Source: Toxorhynchites rutilus septentrionalis
Lineage: Eukaryota > Arthropoda > Insecta > Diptera > Culicidae
Direction of reading: 5' to 3'
DNA: 64,000 bases
Assembly: GCF_029784135.1 (NCBI RefSeq)
Contig: NC_073746.1
Location: 39,633,378 to 39,697,377, forward strand
Made by a program: the position numbers and the translations under genes. Below the pieces are notes generated by a model. The model searched no databases, was not told the origin of the DNA, and saw only the letters and a list, made by a program, of their open reading frames with translations. Below, in pieces: positions 55,986-64,000 of the stretch. Numbering within the stretch: position 1 is the stretch's first letter; every line of letters begins with the position of its first letter.

Positions 55986-57013
55986 TCATACAAATGAAAT
56001 ACAAATTTCAGCATAACTCGAAAATTAATCAAGCAAACGGAACCAAATTTGGCATGTGTAGGTTTTAGGGTGCAATACATGTTTCTATGCTGGATAGACA
56101 CTCGTCCCCCTCTCTAAGGAGGGGCTACCATACAAATGAAATACAAATTTCTGCATAACTCGAGAATTAATCAAACAAACGAACCCGAATTCGGGATGTG
56201 AGGGTTTTTGGGTACAAACATTGTTTCTATGATGGTTAGACACTCCACCCCCCTCTCTAAGGGAGGGATATCATACAAATGAAATACAAATTTTAGCATA
56301 ACTGAGAATTAATCAAGCAAACGGAACCAAATTTGGCATGTGGAGGTTTTAGGGTGCCATAAATGTTTCTATGCTGGATAGACACTCCTCCCCCCTCTCT
56401 AAGGGGGGCTACCATACAAAAGAAATACAAATTTCAGCATAACTCGAGAATTAATCAAACAAACAAACCCGAATTTAGGATGTGAGGGTTTTTGGGTACG
56501 AGCATTGTTTCTATAATGGTATGATTATAAGGATTGTTGGTACATTTGATGTTTGCGCCAACGAAATTGATGATTGTTCGGAAGTGGAAATGTATTTTAA
56601 TGTGATAAAACGCACTCCTATATCTTCTTCTATCTAGATAAATAAAAATGGATCGCCGAATGTGTTGATAAGAGCAAAACTCGAAGAAGGAATTATCCGA
56701 TTTAGGGCTATCTTCATTGTATCAAATTTCCTGTATCAAACATTTATTCTATGTAACGGAGAAACATGTTATTTGCGAGTGATTGAAAAATATTGAACGA
56801 GAATTGTGTCTGAAAATAATTTGATAATGACGAGTTTTGGTAGAAGTTCTAGGAAATTTATATTAAAAGTAAATTGTAAATGATCAATTAGAAGATGAAT
56901 TAACGAACAGTTCTGCGATTGAACCCATTATCATAAGTAAGAAAGCGTGAATGTTTGGAGGTATTGATAACAAAAAAAATTGTGGGCGGGATGAAGTTTG
57001 CCGGGTCAGCTAG
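55986..57013 (+). mobile_element. Helitron-like non-autonomous element, copy 2
   Basis: Starts TCATACAAATGAAATAC and ends GCCGGGTCAGCTAG, inserted between A (55985) and T (57014): the Helitron TC...CTRR and A/T rule. Inside are four tandem units starting at about 55988, 56129, 56271 and 56413 (period ~141 bp). Each has a CCCCTCTCTAAGG block and 'ataactcgagaattaatcaa'. A unique 3' part follows that matches 10761-11060 of copy 1. No Rep/helicase coding. Confidence 0.68.
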
Positions 57014-58337
57014 TAGCTAAATAAACTACAATTTCAAAGCACCCTGCTGCGCGTTGTGACATCAAGATTTATTACTAGTTTTGAAATACAAAAAAAAACA
57101 AGTCAGACAAACTCACATCCAAATTTGCACCTAGCTGCCGCCTTTTTGTCATCATACTAGACTTTTAATACACAAAACATAAACAACATCACCATCCAGC
57201 AGCAATCAGTCTGCACTACACGCTTAAAATCCACACGAAAAGGAAGCCATCACGATTCGCGTACGCATACTTTCCGTCAGCCTGCGTAAATAATGATCGT
57301 CGCTAAAAAAGCTAGCGAAATCGCACCAAACTCACACTGAACACTCTCCGGCGCGCGGATGGAAAATCATAAACAAGCAATAAATTAGCACTGGATGGAC
57401 ATTTCAAAACGAGCGCGCCACCACTCACAGAAATCAGAAGCCGTGTTCGGATGCTAATTAAAACCGCGCGCGAAATTTGATCCTCCCGATCGTGCGTAGC
57501 GCGTTTCCGTCAGTCAGTCCTTGGGAGGGAAATTTAAAACAACACTCGCGCGAAACCTTTCGCCCGGGGGCAATAAATTCAAATTCACTTCAGAAAGCAG
57601 CACTTAGCGGCGCTGTGCCAACTGATCCGTGTTGGATGCTATCGGGTACTAAGCCATTCGGTTCGTCGTAATGGAAAATGTATCCTGGGGGAATTTACGA
57701 ACTTAATTTACGAGGTCCTATAAAATAAGATAAGATTATCACATCATTTGCATGATTGGCCGGTCAGCTAACGCTTTTTACCTCACGCAGAGTCCTGCCA
57801 TGATGTACTGGTGTTGTTTTTGTAGACATTGATGAAGCATTATCGAACAGGTTTGTTTGGGTATAGACGGAGAAGAGATAAGGCAAACGGAGAGGGGTCG
57901 TCAGTGTGCAAAACAGAAATACAGTGTGATGAATCAATCGGAGATAAGCGATGGGTCATAGTTCCGAAATGGTATTTTTTATCTGTCTGGATTATCGATT
58001 TCGAGCAAACGATATCCAATAATCCTCCACTGCATTGTCGATGCCATCTTTTGAGCCGTTCACTGCATACAATTTGATTAACCTCGTAGAACAAACCATT
58101 GAAAAATGCGATGAAATAATGTAAATTCTTTCCATAATAGAAATTTAGAAAAAAAAATACAGATGAAGCTTTCATCAGTATTATTGTAGCATGAAAATAA
58201 AATAAAGTAGGTAATGATCCTGAATCTATTAAACAATTGGATGAATTCATCAAAAAATAAGAACACAAATTTAATTCAAAATAAAGGATCCGTTTTTGTA
58301 AAACCAGTAAATAATAATCAAATGAAAAATAATGGAA

Positions 58338-58409
<72 letters not shown>

Positions 58410-60540
58410 AAAATAAATAAATGAAGACTGACGACCACGAAATTTGCAAGTACCGACAATTGGTCATGGAACTCAAATATTTGGGGGTGGTGAGTGGTAA
58501 GCTTGAGGTAGGGGCTTGGAAATGCCACGGAATTCCCCCAACCAACAGTTCTCGTGACTTGACAATTTATCATAAAATCACCCAGGTAGAATTCTCATGG
58601 CTCAGCAAGGCAGCTGAACCGCATCAGAACTCTGGCAGAGCTATGACGATATCCGCTCGCGAGGGTGGCAGCCAGAACCCAACCAAAAGCCATTCTCATT
58701 TTTCCGTTCTGTTATTCTTCACGTCGCTGCTGCTAAGCCGCCACGAACGTGCATTGCCGCATTCAATCATAATGGCATAATGGCGTGTTTATGAGACACA
58801 CCGACCGTAGACTCGAACGGTGTTCTCCCTCTGTCTGCTGGCAACAGGAGAAACGCCGGGTGTCAGAGGTGCAACTTTGCAACAATCGATTGCGAGGGGT
58901 TGGCAAATTTGTAACCTTCAAATTAGCACCACAAAACTACCAACCACTCGCTGCGCCAATGGCCCGCGAGGAACTCAGCCTTTGCCAACCGATATAATCG
59001 ATTGTGGCGCAGAGGAATCGAAGCGACCGGAGTCTTATTGTTCACTCTACCTATTCCCTCCACCGGTAGTGGCGATGTTTTGGCTCCGGGGGACTCACGA
59101 TCTATAGCTGATCGTGAGATGATCGCTAGAACCTTGCCCTTTTCGTCGCTTGTGGGGGTAGAAATGCTTGCGAAATGCAGCTGGTTATGACTGACACCCG
59201 GGGTGAAAGGTGATTCTATGCGAGGTCAAAGATGCAATTACAGATGTAATGATGTTGGACTTGGGCTGGGTAAACAACACGATCTGGTTACGGGTCTACC
59301 AGAAGCCCCAAAAGCTTCATTACATAAGAAGCCCGTAATAAATCACGCGCCTTCCTACATATCCGGGCAGTTGCATATGACGTGCTCCGAAGCCTGCTCA
59401 CGTCTGGCCCTGTTGCATCTGGTTGATATTAGCTCGACCGGGCCGTCCAGAAAGGGCTTCCGTCATAACTGCTGCATGTTGACTTAATTCGCCGCCGCTG
59501 CTGCTGGAAACCTCCGCGGGAAATGTATCAATTATATTAGATTTATGAGATCTCGCTCGCAAGTCACATCGGTTCGGGGAATCGGCTATGCGCTCCTGCG
59601 CGAGGAGAACAGATCAGCAGCAGCGCCAACGTTGTCAGACCACAATTGCATAATAGAGACCCCGATGTCAATCGCGTGGCGTGGTAGTGGATTATCTTCT
59701 GTCAGACCGAGTTAACATGAACACAGTTGATTGATCTGTGTATGCATTTTTTTTTTGCTCCGCTGTCGTCGGTCATTAGGATCGAGTGTACGTTCGTCAC
59801 GTTCCCTACAGATGAAATTTCGCCTGTTTTGTTATCTGCTTTCAGCCCTGCCAATCTCAATTGCGGACAATTTGCTCGATGAGAGGTCACTCACCACAAG
59901 AAAAACGCAAACGATGCGGGTGTTGTTGCAGGCAATAAAAAAATAAGAATGCAACAAACTAACAGTGAATTTTTTACACGTTCCCTAACAAAGCTTCCAA
60001 CGACGATGAATGCAATTCACACTTGATTGTGACGGAATTTGTCACTTTCGCTTTACTGCTCTTTGTTACTACAGTGACCGACATGCCAGGTATGTAAATT
60101 TTGATACCGGAATTTTCAATATTTTTAACACATATGTTTGCCATATATTTTTGTATAAGAATGAAAACGTTATTTTATTCAAATTGCCCATCACCAGCTA
60201 CACATTTATCCCATTTTCTGAAAAATTGTGGATGCCATGTTAGAAACTAATGCATCGATGCAAATAGGTAGTGAATAATCCTTGTTCCCATGAAGTGGCT
60301 TTTTGTTGCTTTTTTGACATAAAGTTAATGCATTGCCTGATATGTAGTGTAGAAAGAAACCCCGTTTATTAAATGTGGTAAAACTGACGCAAAATCTCTC
60401 TGTAGGAACGTGGTTATCGAAAGAAAAAGTCAATGAAGAGAAGCGATCAAAGTTTGATGTGATAATCATCACATCTACGAAGAATCTAAAAATAACATCC
60501 AAAAATACTAGGAACAATCCCATAAACATAATCCAAAAAT
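57014..60540. other. GC-richer unique DNA, possible regulatory
   Basis: 57180-57720 and 58600-59650 are GC- and CpG-richer than the rest of the flank, with few repeats (only an (AAAT)n run). I find no exon with supported splice sites; short ORFs lack homology that I recognise. Such stretches upstream of a developmental gene may hold enhancers or a 5' exon, but nothing in the sequence proves it. Confidence 0.35.
58336..58422. repeat. (AAAT)n microsatellite
   Basis: About 85 bp of AAAT units. Confidence 0.97.
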
Positions 60541-60849
60541 CTCAAATCACAGAGTTAATTAAATAATCTAAAATCAAAAAACTGAAATCTGAAATCGAAA
60601 TATCTAAAATTTTGCTGCTCGCATGATACAAGTCGTAAATCGTTAATCACATATCATGAGTCGTAGAATAGTTGTAAATTTCATTCAATTTTCAGTACAG
60701 AGAAATTTAAGAAACAAAAATTTAAGGTCAGCTTTTATTGAATTTTTCAAATTTCGGGTGTTTCGATAAAAAGGCGTATGACGACGATTTCAAATGATTC
60801 TGAAGATAAAGTCTCCGATTTCTTTCACTATCGAATCAAATCGAGTTCA

Positions 60850-61050
60850 TTTTTTTTCTTTTATTTTTTTCTTTTATATCTGTCAAATTAAATCCAGTCA
60901 ATTTTTTTTTCTTTTATTTGTTTCTTATACATATGTTTTTCGTTTTTTGAATATAAAAAAAAGAATTTAAATTTTTAATCATCCCCTTTAAAATCATAAA
61001 ACACCTTTCTCACATAAAAATCAAAATTCACTAGGTGATGAGGATTATTA
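60850..61050. repeat. TCGATTATATACAG repeat family, partial copy 3
   Basis: Shares 'gttttttgaatataaaa', 'catccc(c)tttaaa' and 'aaacacctttctcacat' with copy 2, same orientation. Ends are lost. Confidence 0.6.
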
Positions 61051-61191
61051 GGGTGGCAATGGATGAATGGAAAAAATGCATTATCGAATTTTAAAAACCG
61101 ACCATGTACAATTTGTTTATTGACCCAAAAAAATTACCTGTGCAAAGTTTTAGCTCAATCGGACATGATTTAGGGGTGTCTCAAGAATTCA

Positions 61192-61462
61192 CAAAGTTTT
61201 GATTTTTTGATCTTCGAAAATCTTCCAATGGGGAAAGTAAAGGAAATTTGGAAAATCGAAATTTTTTTGATGCCAAATGACTTAAAAATGCGTGAAACGT
61301 TGAGGTCTAGTGTTATCTCGAAAAAGCATTTTGGCCGAAAATCGATCTATCTCGACGTTTCATGCATTTTTAAGTTATTTGGCATAGAACTTTTTTTTCG
61401 ATTTACCAAATTTCCTTTACTCCCCTCAGAAGATTTTAGAGGATCAAAAAATCAAAACTTTG
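61192..61462. repeat. ~270-bp foldback
   Basis: The arms at 61192-61304 and 61352-61462 are inverted repeats at roughly 80% ('aaagttttgattttttgatc', 'gtaaaggaaatttgg', 'cttaaaaatgc'). The spacer is about 47 bp. Confidence 0.75.
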
Positions 61463-61489
61463 AGCAACAAAAGGAGGAACAAAAATCAA

Positions 61490-62240
61490 AACTCTAAAAA
61501 TCTGAAGTCTGATCTGAATATCTGAAATTTATAAAAATTGTAATCAAAAATCAAAAATCCAAAAATCTGTGAATCAAAAATCTTACAGATGAAAAGAGAA
61601 AAAAAACCTAATCTAACGGGTGAGTAATCTAAATCCAGACTTGAAAAATCTGAAAACTGCAAAACCAAAAATCTAAAACAAAAAAAAAATACAAAAATCC
61701 AGAAAGCTGAAATTCAAAAACCTTGGAGAAGAAAAGGGTAAAATAATGCCTTTGAATAAGTTAAGTCCAAGGAAATTCAAAAACCGAGAACCCAAAAATT
61801 TAAAATTATGAAATCCAAAAATCTGAAATTCGAAAAATCCAAAAACTAAAAATTTTAAATTCAATAACTTTAGAGAGGAAAATGAAAAAAAGAATAGTTT
61901 TTGAGTAAGTTAAATCCAACTATCGAAAATTCAAAAACCTTAGAAAAGAACAGGGGAAAAGAATGCTTTTGAATGATTTTAATCCAAACATTGAAAATTC
62001 AACAACCGAAAAAAAAAAAATTTCTAATCAGAAAACCAAAAATAAAAAAATAAATAAAAAATCTAAAATCTTGAAATCTGGAATCCGAAAATCTGAGATT
62101 CAAAAACCTTAGAGTGGAGAAAAGGTAAAAAATCTAAGATCCAAAGAATAAAATCTAAGATTCGAAATTCAGTTACCTAAAATTCAATTCCAAATCCCTA
62201 AAATCTAAAAGCCAAAAATCCGAAGTCCAAACATCTGAAA
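61490..62240. repeat. low-complexity AAAATC/AAATCTGAAA repeats
   Basis: About 750 bp of degenerate ~10-14 bp units such as AAAAATCTGAAATTC; related units also occur at 60535-60620. No coding potential. Confidence 0.85.
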
Positions 62241-63552
62241 TTGGAAGCTGGGTTCCACATCATTCGACGGACAAACGAAAATCGGAAAAGTATTTGTGAT
62301 TTTTTTCTTGTTAGTGCAGGAAAGAGTAATTTCTGCACGAAATCGTGAACTGGAATGAAAACAGATAATATTTCAAGAATACCAAGTGCAAAAAAAAAAA
62401 AGTATGTTGACTCCTGTCAATCGATCACATTGAGCGCAATATCTGGAAAGGAATCACAAAGTGATTATTCTTAATAACAATGCCTCGGCAATTTGTTTTT
62501 ATTTTCTCTCGCGAGAGATATGCGCGTATCGTAGTTTTTGGAATTTAATTTGATCTTTACAAATGATTGTAACACTACTCCTCACTAGTAAATTAGGTAA
62601 AGTCATTTCTCTTTCTATTTCTTTCAAACCATTAAGAAATTGGTAACTTCTGTAGGAAGTTTTCTTTTATTTAACTGTATTTCAAAAAATAATTCTAGCA
62701 CCCGATTTGATCTCGATCGATTTGATGACTCTCTAAGAGTTCTCTCAGAAATCCCCACCTACCGCTACCTAATGAATAATTATTAAAATTTTATTAGGAA
62801 TATTAGAGAAATTCTTACGCGCGACGAGTCCCTTGACTTATTGCCGATTTTTTCATACTCTCGTTCAGATGACATCAAAAATATGATCGATTTCTCCGTT
62901 GTTCTCTTGGACTACTCACATACTATTCCGCCGACGTGTGTCAAAATACACAGGAGATTAAAGAGACTTTCAAGCTCGATAACTTACAAAATATATCGCC
63001 TACCTATTTTATGTTCACGCTTTGAAGAAATTTGGAATAATAAATAATCGAAAACCTGTTTTGAACACCATTCAGTTTCCCTTCATGTACGAAAACTTGA
63101 AGTCACTGCCGAAATCTTGTTTACATTTGAAAGGGTGGTTCAATTAAAAAATGGAAATTAAATTTTAGTTTATTATTTAAATCATAATCATCTAAAAAAT
63201 AAACTTATTTCGATGATGGAGTATCCTTTGAATCAGGGTAATTTAAAAGCTTTATTCCTAAAAGAGTTCGTTTTCGAAATTTTCCAATTACAAGTTTTCG
63301 AAGAATGGCGAAATTTTTTTTTCAAAAGTGATTTGGGTTACTCAATCAACGATATGGATGGAGCGAGAATGTTTTTTACGTTATGTGTTCAGATTAAGAA
63401 TATGTTTTAAAATAAATGTAAATTAGATTAAATTCCAGATATTCAATTTCATGGTTCTATATTTTTGTCACAAAACAACTAGCTCAACTACTATTTTTCT
63501 ATAGAACCAAAAGTTGCATATTCTCATGTCATTCTGGTTAGAAATATATTAT
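62241..63552. other. no gene recognised
   Basis: AT-rich with no repeat or exon identified. Confidence 0.45.
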
Positions 63553-63630
63553 AGTTTATTATATTCTTTCGCTGCTGAATATGAGCTAAAATATATGTCC
63601 ATATTCAGTAGCGAAAGAATAGAATAAACT
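63553..63630. ncRNA. pre-miRNA-like hairpin (candidate)
   Basis: The arms at 63553-63583 and 63600-63630 pair over 31 bp with one A/G mismatch, plus one position that forms G-U in one transcript direction, and a 16-nt loop. The 78-nt size fits a pre-miRNA. There is no evidence of expression and no known miRNA seed is recognised, so it may equally be a MITE remnant. Confidence 0.3.
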
Positions 63631-64000
63631 CCATATCGTCACACTTTCTGTCTCACATCTAACAGAGATTGAATGATTTTTATTTAGCTGTAAGCTGATT
63701 AATTCAGTTCAGAAAAACTTAACGTTATCATTGTTGCTGTTAAGGTACTGATCACGAGGGAAAATCCGAAAAAATAGAAGGGGCTCTGATTCATACAAGA
63801 CACTCTAGATATGCATTTCTCTCATATTACCATAGCTCTCAGACCGGGACTAACTGCTGTTTCAGACCTGACCAGCTTTACGTCTCAATGCTTTCTTTTT
63901 TCGATGTTTCAGCACGGTTTCCTGCAGCAGCACCACCACCATTGTTTTGCTATTCAATTAATTGTTCGCCAAAGTTTACCGGAGTCACCGCAAGTTGAAT

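Noticed and set aside
1..64000. CRISPR arrays, operons, prokaryotic signals
   Set aside because: Spliced gene structure, LINE/SINE/MITE content and AT-rich introns show a eukaryotic genome; tandem repeats seen lack spacer structure.

Overview
The window is eukaryotic and insect-like, most likely from a transposon-rich dipteran and probably a culicine mosquito. That is inferred from the mix of repeats (RNase H-bearing LOA/I-type and RTE non-LTR elements, mariners, many TA-, TAA- and TTAA-flanked MITEs, tRNA-headed SINEs, a Ty3/gypsy element) and from one host gene with small GC-richer exons in large AT-rich introns. I ran no database search.

The only host gene I can support is on the minus strand. 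Seven exons, at about 35.4-33.7 kb and 14.6-7.9 kb, join with compatible phases and GT/AG sites into about 1,228 codons of a Ser/Asp/Gln-rich, partly spectrin-like protein. I read it as a Klarsicht-like (KASH/LINC) protein, moderately sure. Both ends of the gene lie outside the recognised exons.

Layout: 1-4.3 kb, broken LOA/I-like retrotransposon with a MITE inside it. 5.4-7 kb, second MITE copy, SINE head and a dispersed repeat. 7.9-9.2 kb, exons. 9.29-13.32 kb, a 4.0 kb TTAA-flanked long-inverted-repeat element that makes up nearly all of one intron and carries a relic gene and a Helitron-like insertion. 13.3-14.6 kb, exons. 14.6-33.7 kb, a 19 kb intron with a mariner, microsatellites, a polypyrimidine tract, MITEs, foldbacks, an RTE stub, a hAT relic split by an I-clade LINE, a mariner deletion derivative and an old mariner relic. 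33.7-35.4 kb, exons. 35.4-64 kb, upstream intron or flank with a PIF-like MITE, a minisatellite, another MITE, a SINE, a nearly intact but frame-broken gypsy element (43.56-48.75 kb), an inverted pair of a TCGATTATATACAG repeat, a perfect 49-bp hairpin, a second Helitron-like copy, GC-richer unique DNA (57-60 kb), AAATC-type low-complexity DNA and a pre-miRNA-like hairpin.

I see no operon-like system, CRISPR array or rRNA. The interest is in the nested insertions: several empty sites can be inferred to the base, one short intron was inflated about 30-fold by a single element, and two tiny (54 and 62 bp) insertions with perfect target-site duplications look like 3' stubs of an unidentified retroposon.
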